Positions 17,601 through 25,009 of a stretch of 64,000 nucleotides of DNA are shown one piece after another (position 1 is the stretch's first letter; each line of letters opens with the position of its first letter). The notes under the pieces were generated by a model. It did not search any database. It saw only the letters and a list, made by a program, of their open reading frames with translations, and was not told the origin of the DNA. The position numbers were made by a program, and so were the translations under genes. The stretch is from Rubrimonas cliftonensis (lineage in GTDB: Bacteria; Pseudomonadota; Alphaproteobacteria; Rhodobacterales; Rhodobacteraceae): contig NZ_FNQM01000012.1 of assembly GCF_900107585.1 (NCBI RefSeq), forward strand, positions 1 to 64,000, in the 5' to 3' direction.

Positions 17601-18176
17601 CTCGCGCCGCTCGAGGCCCCGGCCGGACCCGTCGAGACGCCGCCCGCCCGCGACGCCGCCGCCGCGCTCGCCTGGGGCGTCGCCGTCCATGCGCTGCTGG
17701 AGCTGCTGCCAGACGCGCCGCCGGAGGAGCGCGGCGCACTGGCCGAGGCGATCCTGCGCCGCGCGGCGCCCGCCGCCGACGCCTCGGCGCGCGCGGCGAT
17801 GCGCGCCGAGGCCGAGGCGGTGATGGCGCTGCCCGAACTCGCCGGCGCCTTCGCGCCGGAGGCGACGGCCGAAGCGACGCTGTCGGTGGCGCTGCCCGGG
17901 CTCGGCGTCGTCTCTGGGCGCATCGACCGTCTGGCGGTCGACGCGGAGACGGCGCTCGCCGTCGACTTCAAGACCGACGCCGCGCCGCCGCCCGGCGCGG
18001 CGCCGGAGCCCTACCTGCGCCAGCTTGCGGCCTATCGCGCCGGGCTGCGCCTGATCTATCCTGACCGCGTCGCCCGCGCGGCGCTGGTCTGGACCCGCAT
18101 CGGCCGCGTCGACGCGCTGGACGACGCGGCGCTCGACGCGGCGCTCGCGCGCGCTCAGTCTGAAGCGGCGGGCTGA
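14640..18176 (+). CDS. addA: Double-strand break repair helicase-nuclease AddA
   Basis: A 1178-residue UvrD/RecB-family helicase. Motif I is ANAGSGKTRVLTDRV (around residues 32-46), motif Ia CLTYTRAAAAEM, motif II ILVDEAQDTAPRQW, motif III FVVGDEKQSIYSFQGAD, and motif VI LLYVAMTRAERWLIV. The C-terminal nuclease domain ends with LAVDFKTDAAPP. It pairs with AddB for recombinational repair. Translation begins at a GTG inside the addB 3' end. In many Rhodobacterales trxA follows addA; here trxA sits about 17 kb away and a solute-binding-protein gene follows. Confidence 0.95.
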   Translation: MADGATDPSRVERASAAQRRAADPHASVWTSANAGSGKTRVLTDRVARLLLAGARPERILCLTYTRAAAAEMADRLSRTLGAWALADAATLRREMRALAGPEAALDDATLARARTLFAQALETPGGLKLQTIHAFCDGVLRRFPLEAGVSPAFTVLDDAARDAAASRARDRAATEDPGAFDAAAAHVGDESLESLCAEILHGRDLWAGRPTPARLAAAFGLGEAALADDPLGALWDGFARADLRRAAVALAASSRNDGWIGAPLAEALAAAGPEESGAALARALRTDGGAGALRNFDKVPTAALVKREPWIRPLLARLADHADPLLRRAEAIAAANHAIALSRFAAAFLDAFALEKRALGALDFDDLVERAAALLTDPVAGAWARYRLDGGVDHILVDEAQDTAPRQWDVICALAEAFFEEQPPEDADGRGPGAAAGPTPRSLFVVGDEKQSIYSFQGADVALFGAKREEIDARLREGGRALVRTPLEWSFRSAPAILKAVDLTFGIAREGMTSTDDDILHAAVRPLVGRVDLWPLVPKPDDAPETPWDEPLDAPAPGNPRLLLARALAAEIRRWLDEGETLPGGDRAVRPGDVMVLVRRRDILAAELVRRLKTLGVPVAGADRLALGEALAAKDLLALARFALTPDDDLTLATVLRSPLFGMAAEALERLALGRTNAGRPGSLWAALRAAPEHAATTAALIAAMGRADYARPFEFFDAALGADAAGRRRMAARLGPEAEDAIDELLARALAYEIEAVPTLEGFVDWLGRSAVTVKREMDKGDPDGPGAVRVMTVHAAKGLEAPVVILPDCGPRAAPRGKAVARVAEPGANDRSRLPAWRLPGARAAALEEAKAAAALAERDEARRLLYVAMTRAERWLIVCGAGEEKPPKGEIPRESWRSLVAKGLESGGTALPAAAPPPLRELIGDEILRMQDAGAQAPAPLRPGPGPALSRPPWIAAPPPPAPRAPTRFRASDLGGGGAKPAPDLAPLEAPAGPVETPPARDAAAALAWGVAVHALLELLPDAPPEERGALAEAILRRAAPAADASARAAMRAEAEAVMALPELAGAFAPEATAEATLSVALPGLGVVSGRIDRLAVDAETALAVDFKTDAAPPPGAAPEPYLRQLAAYRAGLRLIYPDRVARAALVWTRIGRVDALDDAALDAALARAQSEAAG

Positions 18177-18253
18177 GGCGGCTGGGCGACGCCGGGCCGC
18201 GCCCGGCGCCCGCGCGTCAGCCGCGCGCGCAAGACGAACCGGGAGACGCCGGC

Positions 18254-19927
18254 ATGGCGAGGCGGAGCGAAGAGGCCCCCTGCGAGACGCTGACCGGCGC
18301 GCGGCCGCATCCCGCCATCGCGCCGATGGCCCGTGCTGCGCGCGCGGGCCGGCTCGAACGGCGAGAATTTCTCGCCGGGGCCACCGCGCTGGGCGCGACC
18401 GCCGGCGCCGCGCTCGGCCTTCTCGGGGAGGCCCGCGCAGCGCTGGCGCAGGCGGGCGCCCCCCCCAAGCGCGGCGGGACGCTGCGTGTCGGCATGACGG
18501 TCCACCGGGTCGACGACCCGCGGCGCTTCGACTGGCCCGAGCCGGCCAACATCGCGCGGCAGTTCGTCGAACCGCTGGTCCGGCAGGGGGCCGACTTCAC
18601 GCTCCGGCCCTGGCTGCTCGAGGGCTGGGAGGTCTCCGACGACGCGCGCGCCTACACGCTCTCGCTGCGGCGCGGGGTGACGTGGTCGAACGGCGACCCG
18701 TTCGAGGCCGTCGACGTGCTGCGCGCGATAGAGCGCTGGTGCGACGCCGCCGCGCCCGGCAACTCCATGGCCGCGCGCTTCGCGGTGCTGGTCGACCCTG
18801 CGACCCGCAGGCTGCGCGACGGCGCCGCGAGCGCCGTCGACAGCCATACCGTGAGGCTCGACCTGCCCCGCCCGGACGTGACGCTGATCCCGGGCATGGC
18901 GGACTACCCTGCGCTGCTCACCCATCGCGACTTCGAGGCGAGCGGCGCCGATCTCACCGCGAACCCTGTCGGCACCGGCCCGTTCCGGCTCGATTTCGTC
19001 GAGCCGGGCGCGGCGGCGCGGGTGGTGCGCTCGGAACGCCCGTGGTGGGGCGGCGAGGTCTGGCTCGACGCCGTGGAGTGGTTCGACCTCGGCGCCGACC
19101 CGGCGAATCAGCGCGACGCCTTCGCGCGCGACGCCATAGACGTCAACGCCGAGACGCCGGCCGGCTTCGTCGAGCCGCTGGACGCGCTCGGGCTCGCGCG
19201 CGGCTCGGTCGTCACCGCGAACACCGTCTGCGCACGGATGAAGACGACCGCGCCGCCCTATGGCGACGCGACGGTGAGGCGCGCGCTGCAGGGCGCCGTC
19301 GACAACGCCGTGGCGCTCGCGCTCGGCTATGGCGGCGCCGGGCTCGTGGCCGAGAACCACCATGTCGGGCCGATGCACCCGGACTACGCCCGCATCGACG
19401 CCCCCCGCTTCGACCCCGCCGCGACGGGCCCGATACTCGCGGAGGCCGGCCATGCCGGGACGGTCTTCGAACTCGTCGTCGCCGACGACGACTGGCGACG
19501 CAACACCGCCGACGCCATCGTGGCGCAGCTGCTCGACGCCGGCGTGAACGCGGTCAGGCGCCTTGCGCCCGTCGCAGAGTTCGAGCGCGCCTGGAAGGAC
19601 TATCCGTTCTCCGTCACGAACTGGAACGCGCGACCGCTCGGCGTGCAGATCCTCGCGCTGGGCTATCGCACCGGCGCCGCGTGGAACGAGACGGACTTCT
19701 CGGACCCCGAGTTCGACGCCACGCTGGACGCCGCGCTCGCGACGGTCGATCCGGTCGCCCGGCGCGCGCCGATGGCGCGGCTCCAGACGATCCTGCGCGA
19801 CAGCGGCGTGCTCATCCAGCCCTACTGGCGGACGATCTTCTCCCATGCGAACCCGCGCGTCCGCGGGCGGGAGACGCATCCCAGCTTCGAGCAGCATTTC
19901 GAAGGCGTGTGGCTCGCCGACCCGTGA
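18254..19927 (+). CDS. ABC transporter substrate-binding protein, family 5 (peptide/opine type)
   Basis: A 557-residue protein. Residues 34-66 carry a twin-arginine export signal (RLERREFLAGATALGATAGA) preceded by an unusually long cytoplasmic leader. The mature part follows the SBP_bac_5 pattern: KRGGTLRVGM, a central RRGVTWSNGDPFEAVDV and NPVGTGPFRLDFVEPG. Such proteins capture peptides, nickel complexes or sugars for an ABC importer. No permease or ATPase gene is adjacent, so the partner must lie elsewhere and the ligand cannot be named. The gene is convergent with the MIO-lyase-like gene, 8 bases from its end. Confidence 0.85.
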   Translation: MARRSEEAPCETLTGARPHPAIAPMARAARAGRLERREFLAGATALGATAGAALGLLGEARAALAQAGAPPKRGGTLRVGMTVHRVDDPRRFDWPEPANIARQFVEPLVRQGADFTLRPWLLEGWEVSDDARAYTLSLRRGVTWSNGDPFEAVDVLRAIERWCDAAAPGNSMAARFAVLVDPATRRLRDGAASAVDSHTVRLDLPRPDVTLIPGMADYPALLTHRDFEASGADLTANPVGTGPFRLDFVEPGAAARVVRSERPWWGGEVWLDAVEWFDLGADPANQRDAFARDAIDVNAETPAGFVEPLDALGLARGSVVTANTVCARMKTTAPPYGDATVRRALQGAVDNAVALALGYGGAGLVAENHHVGPMHPDYARIDAPRFDPAATGPILAEAGHAGTVFELVVADDDWRRNTADAIVAQLLDAGVNAVRRLAPVAEFERAWKDYPFSVTNWNARPLGVQILALGYRTGAAWNETDFSDPEFDATLDAALATVDPVARRAPMARLQTILRDSGVLIQPYWRTIFSHANPRVRGRETHPSFEQHFEGVWLADP

Positions 19928-19935
19928 GCCGCGGC

Positions 19936-21309
19936 TCAGATCGCGAAGGGCCCGGGATCGGCCCGCGCCTCGACCAGCCGCGCAAGGCGCTCGAGCGCCT
20001 CGGCGGCGTCGCCCTGCGCCCCGGCGGCCCCGAAGAAGGCGCCCGCCAGCGCGCCGATGCGCCCACCGGCCTCGCGGCGCGCCCAGACGAGCTGATGCAG
20101 CGCGATGAGGGCGATGGCGCGCGTCTCCGACAGCGCCTCCTCCAGCGTCTCCAGGGTGGTGAGGGCGTGGCACCACAGATCCTCGACGCCGTGGGAGGTG
20201 CTCGCGCCGCTGGCGAAGGCGCGCATGCCCGCCCGATGGCGCAGCCTTTCGAGCCGCGCCTGCGCGTGCTTCGGCCACTGGATGAGGCCGGGCCCGGCGT
20301 CCGGCCCGTGGCCGGGCGGCGCGTCGCCGCCGGCGTGCTGGGCGGCCTGCGCGGCGCCCCATGCGACCATGAGCAGCGCCTCGATCAGGGCCCCCGACCG
20401 CACCGTGAGGCCTGGCGCGAGAAATCCACCATTCGCGACATGGCGGCCCTCGTCGGCGAAGAACAGCGGATTGCAGGCGGGCTGGCCGAGCGCGCCGTCG
20501 ATCTCCGCCAGCCAGTCGCGCGCGGCGGCGAAGAGGCAGGCGGTCTGCTGCGGCAGCGTCCTCGCCGAGACGGGCGCCTGCCGCGCGCGCTCGGCCTCGG
20601 GCAGGTCGCGCGCCATCGCGTCGAGCAGCGCCGCAAGGGCGGGGTCCGGCGGAAACAGCCGCGCCGAGAACGCGCCGCGGCTCACGCCCGAGGCCAGCGC
20701 CGTCTCGGCCGCGAGCAGGGCGAAAAGGCGCCAGAACGCCCCGAGCGCCGGGGCGAGCGCCGCCGCCGCGCCCACCGCCACGAAGGTGCCGTTCACCAGG
20801 GTCATCGCCTCCACCGGCGCGAGCGCCGGCGCCGGCGCCCGGCCATGGGCGAGGGCGGCGCGCGCCCAGTGCGCCGCAGGGATCACGTCGCCGCTGGAAT
20901 AGGAGGCGCGGCGCGGCGCGAGCGGATTGAAGGCCGGGTCCAGCGTCGCCTCGGCGACGCGGCGGGTCACGGCGCCCGAGAGCGGCGCGCCGCCGGCGTC
21001 TAGGCTCCAGAGCTTGGCCAGCCCGATGGCGCGCGCCGTCGGGGCGTCGAACCAGGGCGGCCCGCCGATGGCGTGCGCGGCGAGGAACGCCTGCGCATAG
21101 GCGTCCGCGGCCTCCGGCGCGATCGGCTCGCCGTCGCGATGGCCCGGCAGGGTGTTGGCGCCGTAGACCCGCCGCCCCGGCGCCGCGAGATAGGCGTCGA
21201 AGGCCCGGAAGGCGGCTTCCTGGCGCGCCGCCAGCGCCGCGACGCCGAGCCGGTCCTCGCCGTCGCGCGCCATGGCCAGCAGGGCCGAGAGGCGGGGCGT
21301 CGGGCTCAT
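19936..21309 (-). CDS. Divergent histidine/aromatic amino acid ammonia-lyase-like protein (MIO family)
   Basis: A 457-residue protein that aligns by eye along its length with histidine ammonia-lyase. Conserved sites are Tyr49 (YGANTLPG), the cofactor segment YSSGDVIPAAH (residues 137-147), Asn173 (LVNGT), Gln244 and Arg250 (QAPVSARTLPQ), Phe296 (NGGFLAPG) and Glu376 (HGVEDLW). The usual Ala-Ser-Gly that cyclises to MIO is Ser138-Ser139-Gly140, and the HAL Tyr280 position is valine, so the substrate is probably not histidine. No hutU, hutI or hutG is nearby. The ATG overlaps the stop of the upstream membrane-protein gene (ATGA), so the two form one unit. An ammonia-lyase or aminomutase acting on an unknown substrate is the best guess. 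Confidence 0.7.
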   Translation of the reverse strand: MSPTPRLSALLAMARDGEDRLGVAALAARQEAAFRAFDAYLAAPGRRVYGANTLPGHRDGEPIAPEAADAYAQAFLAAHAIGGPPWFDAPTARAIGLAKLWSLDAGGAPLSGAVTRRVAEATLDPAFNPLAPRRASYSSGDVIPAAHWARAALAHGRAPAPALAPVEAMTLVNGTFVAVGAAAALAPALGAFWRLFALLAAETALASGVSRGAFSARLFPPDPALAALLDAMARDLPEAERARQAPVSARTLPQQTACLFAAARDWLAEIDGALGQPACNPLFFADEGRHVANGGFLAPGLTVRSGALIEALLMVAWGAAQAAQHAGGDAPPGHGPDAGPGLIQWPKHAQARLERLRHRAGMRAFASGASTSHGVEDLWCHALTTLETLEEALSETRAIALIALHQLVWARREAGGRIGALAGAFFGAAGAQGDAAEALERLARLVEARADPGPFAI

Positions 21310-22649
21310 CGCGCGCGGCCCATCGCCCAGAACGCCGCGACCGCGACGATGCACAGCGCGACGACGTTCAGCGTGAGGTCCACCGGCAGGGCGCGCATCA
21401 GGTCAGTGACGCCGGGCGCGGGGTCCACGTCGCCCACATCGCGGGCGAAGGCGAGCGCGTCCTGCGCGGTCTGGAACACCTGCGTGCCGCCGACGACGAT
21501 GAACACGAAGCTCACCAGCCGACGATAGACCTCGGCGCGGCGGCGCTCGGCCTGCCGCAGCTGCCGCTCGACGAAATCGAGCCGGATGCGGCAGGCTGCC
21601 TTGAGCTCCTCGAAGTTGAAGCCCGCCATGATGGCGGCGACATGGGCCCGTCTGGGCCCCTGCAGGCTCTCCACGAAGAGCAGATACTCGCTCTCGAGTT
21701 CGGCGCTGAGATGCTCCAGCCGCTCGACCTTGCGCTCCAGCCGCGCCGCCGCCCGCATGGGCTCCCGCACCGAGACCGAGCGCAGCAGCCGGAGCTGGCT
21801 GGCGGCGAGCAGTTCGAACATCACATAGAAGAACTGCGTCTGCCGCATCAGCGCAAGATAGGTCGGGAGCAGTTCCGGGCAGAACAGGAACGTGTTGCCC
21901 CAGCCGAGGGTGAAGGGCTCGCCATGCGGCGCGGCGTCGGGATAGGCGCGCGCGAACCACGCGGCGCCCTCCCCTGAGGCGGCGTCCGCGACATAGATCC
22001 TGTGCGCCCAGAGCATCGTCGCGCGCAGCGGGCTGCTCTCGATCACGTCGGCGTCGATGTCGTCGAAGGCGACGAAGTCCTCCGGCGCCTTCACGATGGG
22101 CTCGGGATGCGGCCACAGCTCCCGGCGGCGCGCGTTGACGGCCATGATGCGGGCGAAGCGCTCGGCGATCTGCTCGGAGACGACCGTCACCGTGTCATGG
22201 GCGAGATCGGTCAGCGCGCGCTCAAGCATCGAGGCGTCGTCCAGCGCGCCGAGCGCCGAGGCCGGGGCGTCGATCTCAAGCGTCAGCATCGCCATCGTGT
22301 TGTCGTAGAGCGCCACCGACGCCGAGACGAACCGCGCCGAGCCGGCCAGCGCGCCGCCGGCGGCGAAGCGCGCAAGGGTGTCGCCAAGCTGCGTCGGCGT
22401 CAGGTCGACGGTGGCCACCGGGCTGGAGTACCAGTGCTCGCGATCCTCGGCGACGGCGCGGTAGCGCAGGAAGCCCTCTCCCGGTCGCGGCAGGCGGCCG
22501 GGACGGGCGGCGAAGCCGTCATGGGCGGCCATCGTCCGGCATGCGGCGCGGGTCAGTTCCCACAGCGCCTCGGGATGGCTGAACGCCACATAGGTGTCGA
22601 GATTCAGCGTCGTCCGGAAGGGCGCCGCGAGAGCGATGCGCATGGCCAT
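21306..22649 (-). CDS. Unknown membrane protein with two C-terminal helices, coupled to the MIO-lyase-like gene
   Basis: A 447-residue protein that I cannot assign to a named family. About 270 residues of mixed soluble sequence are followed by a charged helical stretch rich in Arg/Glu (about 290-385, likely coiled coil), then two hydrophobic segments near 390-405 (VSFVFIVVGGTQVFQ) and 425-445 (LNVVALCIVAVAAFWAMG). The layout of large soluble domain, long helix and two terminal membrane helices recalls CorA-type transporters, but no GMN motif is present. Two in-frame ATGs (22649, 22643) could start it. It is the first gene of a two-gene unit with the lyase-like protein, suggesting that it transports or senses the substrate or product. 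Confidence 0.6.
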   Translation of the reverse strand: MAMRIALAAPFRTTLNLDTYVAFSHPEALWELTRAACRTMAAHDGFAARPGRLPRPGEGFLRYRAVAEDREHWYSSPVATVDLTPTQLGDTLARFAAGGALAGSARFVSASVALYDNTMAMLTLEIDAPASALGALDDASMLERALTDLAHDTVTVVSEQIAERFARIMAVNARRRELWPHPEPIVKAPEDFVAFDDIDADVIESSPLRATMLWAHRIYVADAASGEGAAWFARAYPDAAPHGEPFTLGWGNTFLFCPELLPTYLALMRQTQFFYVMFELLAASQLRLLRSVSVREPMRAAARLERKVERLEHLSAELESEYLLFVESLQGPRRAHVAAIMAGFNFEELKAACRIRLDFVERQLRQAERRRAEVYRRLVSFVFIVVGGTQVFQTAQDALAFARDVGDVDPAPGVTDLMRALPVDLTLNVVALCIVAVAAFWAMGRAR

Positions 22650-22746
22650 TTTCCCGCCGCCGGGCGAACGATGCCGAGCGAGGGTAGGAGGCCGCCGTCC
22701 GGGGCGTCAACCCGGCTTGCTGCGCGCGGTCGCGCGCCGCGGCGGA

Positions 22747-24117
22747 TCAGACCGCCACCGAGTGCCGCGCGCCGGCGCCGAGATAGGCGTCGAAGGCGCT
22801 GGCGGCGACGCGCGCGAGCGGCCGCCCGCGCGGCGTGAGCGCGACCCGCTCGCCCTCGACCGTCGCCAGCCCGTCGGCGACCATCGGCGCCAGCGCCGCC
22901 GCCGCGTCGCTCCACCAGCCCTCGGGCCTCGCGAAGCGCCGCGTCGCCTCGCCCATGTCGGCGGCGAAGTCGCACATCAGGCGCTCGATCACCCAGGCGC
23001 GCGCGCGGTCGTCGTCGTCGAGCGCGACGGCCTTCGCGACCGGCAGCCGGCCCTCGCGCACGGCGCGCGACCAGGCGCCGGTCTCTGCGAGGTTCTGGAC
23101 GATCCCCTCGCGGGTGCGGCCGATGGCGGTCGCGCCGAAGGGGATGAGCGTCCCGGCCGCGTCGGTCGTGTAGCCCTGGAAGTTGCGCCGCAGGCCGCCG
23201 GCGCGCGCGGCCTGCGTCAGCGCGTCGCCGGGCAGCGCGAAATGGTCGATGCCGATCGGCGCGTAGCCTTCGGCGCGCAGCGCCGCGGCGGCGGCCTCCG
23301 CCTGGGCGATGCGCTCCGCGGCGCCGGGCAGGTCGGCGTCGGCGATCATGCGCTGGTTCTTCGCCATCCACGGCACATGGGCGTAGCCGAACAGCGCCAG
23401 CCGGTCCGGCCGCATCGCCGCGCAGAGCCGGGCGGTGTTCTCCAGCGCCGCGACGGTCTGCTTCGGCAGCCCGTAGATGAGATCGAAGTTGACGCTGGCC
23501 ACGCCCGCGCGCCGCAGCCCCGCCACCGCCGCGGCGACCATCTCCGGCGGCTGGATGCGGTTGATCGCCGCCTGCACCGCGGGGTCGAACTCCTGCACGC
23601 CGAAACTCGCGCGGGTGAAGCCCAGCGCGCCGATGGTCTCGATCATCTCGGGCGTCAGCGTGCGGGGGTCGCTCTCGATGGCGATCTCGGCGTCCTCGGC
23701 GAAGTCGAAGCGCAGCGACAGGCGCGCCATGACGCGCGTCAGCGCCTGCGGGCTGAGCGCGGTCGGCGTGCCGCCGCCGAAATGGAGATGGCCGACCGAC
23801 ATCCGGCCCGGCAGCGCGGCGGCGACCAGATCGATCTCCGCCAGCAGATCCTCCACATAGGCGTCGAGCACGCTCTCGCGGGCGACCAGCTTCATGTTGC
23901 AGCCGCAGTACCAGCACATCTTCCGGCAGAACGGGACGTGGAGGTAGAGCGAGACCGGCGCGGTCGGCTCGACGCCCGACAGCCAGCCCGCCCAGGCCTC
24001 CGTGGTGAACCCGGGGCGCATCTGCGGCGCGGTGGGATAGCTCGTGTAGCGCGGCGCGGGCCGCGCGGCGTAGCGGGCGATCATCGGGTCGATCGACGCG
24101 GGCCGACTGGCGTTCAT
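22747..24117 (-). CDS. hemN: Oxygen-independent coproporphyrinogen III dehydrogenase
   Basis: A 456-residue radical-SAM enzyme. Residues 18-31 (ARPAPRYTSYPTAP) are the true HemN signature that separates it from HemW. The cluster motif is CRKMCWYCGC (Cys64, Cys68, Cys71, plus Cys73), followed by HLHFGGGTPTALS. It decarboxylates coproporphyrinogen III to protoporphyrinogen IX without oxygen, in the cytoplasm, for haem and bacteriochlorophyll. The ATG at 24117 fits the family start. A candidate FnrL site lies 63 bases upstream. It sits on the same strand as bchE and bchJ, separated from them by a small opposite-strand gene. Confidence 0.95.
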   Translation of the reverse strand: MNASRPASIDPMIARYAARPAPRYTSYPTAPQMRPGFTTEAWAGWLSGVEPTAPVSLYLHVPFCRKMCWYCGCNMKLVARESVLDAYVEDLLAEIDLVAAALPGRMSVGHLHFGGGTPTALSPQALTRVMARLSLRFDFAEDAEIAIESDPRTLTPEMIETIGALGFTRASFGVQEFDPAVQAAINRIQPPEMVAAAVAGLRRAGVASVNFDLIYGLPKQTVAALENTARLCAAMRPDRLALFGYAHVPWMAKNQRMIADADLPGAAERIAQAEAAAAALRAEGYAPIGIDHFALPGDALTQAARAGGLRRNFQGYTTDAAGTLIPFGATAIGRTREGIVQNLAETGAWSRAVREGRLPVAKAVALDDDDRARAWVIERLMCDFAADMGEATRRFARPEGWWSDAAAALAPMVADGLATVEGERVALTPRGRPLARVAASAFDAYLGAGARHSVAV

Positions 24118-24179
24118 GGCTTTCCCCTCGAAATTCCGTGCGGCGTCGCCATGTCTTGAACGACGGAGCGTCCACCGCC

Positions 24180-24193
24180 TTGATCCGTCGCAA
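24180..24193 (-). promoter_or_regulatory. Candidate FnrL box upstream of hemN
   Basis: Read on the hemN strand the site is TTGCGACGGATCAA: half-site ATCAA is perfect and the other keeps TTG. It begins 63 bases upstream of the hemN ATG, the same distance as the stronger FnrL-like box upstream of bchE. FnrL activates hemN-type genes under low oxygen in Rhodobacter. Confidence 0.5.
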
Positions 24194-24220
24194 CCAGTCC
24201 GATCACGGGGAGCCGATCCC

Positions 24221-24397
24221 ATGACCGAAGCCGAAGACCTCCACGCCAGACTCGAAGCACTCGAGAACCGCCTCGCTGAGCAGCGCAGCCACGTGAACGA
24301 CCTCGACGAGGATCGCCGCCGCGGCCTTGGCGCGCTGCTGGAGGCGCTGTCGGAGCAGATGGACCGCCACGACGGCGCGCAGGGCGGCTCATCCTGA
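24221..24397 (+). CDS. Small coiled-coil protein, 58 residues
   Basis: A short gene with ATG 24221 and GGGGAG eight bases upstream. Its third codon positions are strongly GC-biased, as in real genes here. The product, opening MTEAEDLHARLEALENRL, is acidic and helical with heptad-like leucines and would form a short coiled coil, in size and style like SlyX, though no family can be claimed. It lies between hemN (divergent) and bchJ (convergent, ends overlapping by 9 bases). Confidence 0.55.
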   Translation: MTEAEDLHARLEALENRLAEQRSHVNDLDEDRRRGLGALLEALSEQMDRHDGAQGGSS

Positions 24398-25009
24398 GCC
24401 GTCCAGCACGATCTCGAATCGGCAGGCCGGCGCGCCCGCCGCGCAGCAGGCGGTCTCGCGCACTTGGGCGCGCGGGCTGACCAGGGCGGCGAAAAGCCCC
24501 TCGAACACGGCCGCGTGCCAGCGGCAGCCGCCGACCGCCAGCGGATTGCCCGCGATCTCCACCACCGGGCGCCGCCATCCTGAGACCCGCACCCGGCCGG
24601 AGCCGGCGAAGGTCCAGGCGTTGGCCCTGATCGCCAAGAGCAGCGCGCGCGCCGCGAGCGGCCGGGGCAGCCGCGCCATCAGCCGCCGCGCCGGCGCGGG
24701 AATGCGGTTGGCGAGCAGATAGGCCGCGACGCGCCGGCCCGCGTCGGCCGCAGCCTCCGGAGCGCGCCGCGCCATCTCGCGGTGCAGGCGCGCGACGCCG
24801 GCCTCCCCGGCCATGCCGTCGGGCGGCGCAGCGAGCCAGTGCGCCACGCCCGCCGCCCCGAACACCTCCGCCGCGCAGGCCTCGCCGCCCAGCGCCCGCA
24901 GCGCCGCGGCGGTCTGGATGACGGCGTTGGGGCCGATGCGGGCGGGCTGCCGCGCGTGGCCGTCGGCGGCTACGGCCGCCGGGGCGCCGATGGCGGGCGC
25001 CGCGCTCAT
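24389..25009 (-). CDS. bchJ: BchJ, bacteriochlorophyll 4-vinyl reductase-type (V4R domain) protein
   Basis: A 206-residue protein with the V4R-type small-molecule-binding pattern of Bch[19 protein letters not shown] near the N-terminus and a C-terminal [20 protein letters not shown] with clustered cysteines. BchJ was originally linked to 8-vinyl reduction (BciA/BciB are the proven reductases) and is now thought to help deliver or bind a chlorophyllide intermediate near BchE. The start ATG overlaps the bchE stop (ATGA), so expression is coupled to bchE. Confidence 0.85.
   Translation of the reverse strand: MSAAPAIGAPAAVAADGHARQPARIGPNAVIQTAAALRALGGEACAAEVFGAAGVAHWLAAPPDGMAGEAGVARLHREMARRAPEAAADAGRRVAAYLLANRIPAPARRLMARLPRPLAARALLLAIRANAWTFAGSGRVRVSGWRRPVVEIAGNPLAVGGCRWHAAVFEGLFAALVSPRAQVRETACCAAGAPACRFEIVLDGSG

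Noticed and set aside
14214-17690. A 1158-codon open frame antisense to addB and addA, and a 797-codon one at 10780-13173
   Set aside because: They are mirror images of genuine, motif-rich genes; in this GC-rich DNA stop codons are rare in all frames. Their translations are low-complexity Arg/Ala/Gly/Pro without domains.
21306-22649. CorA magnesium transporter or DUF3422 assignment for the membrane protein
   Set aside because: Topology is similar, but there is no GMN motif and the N-terminal DUF3422 signature (ELHARP-like) is absent.
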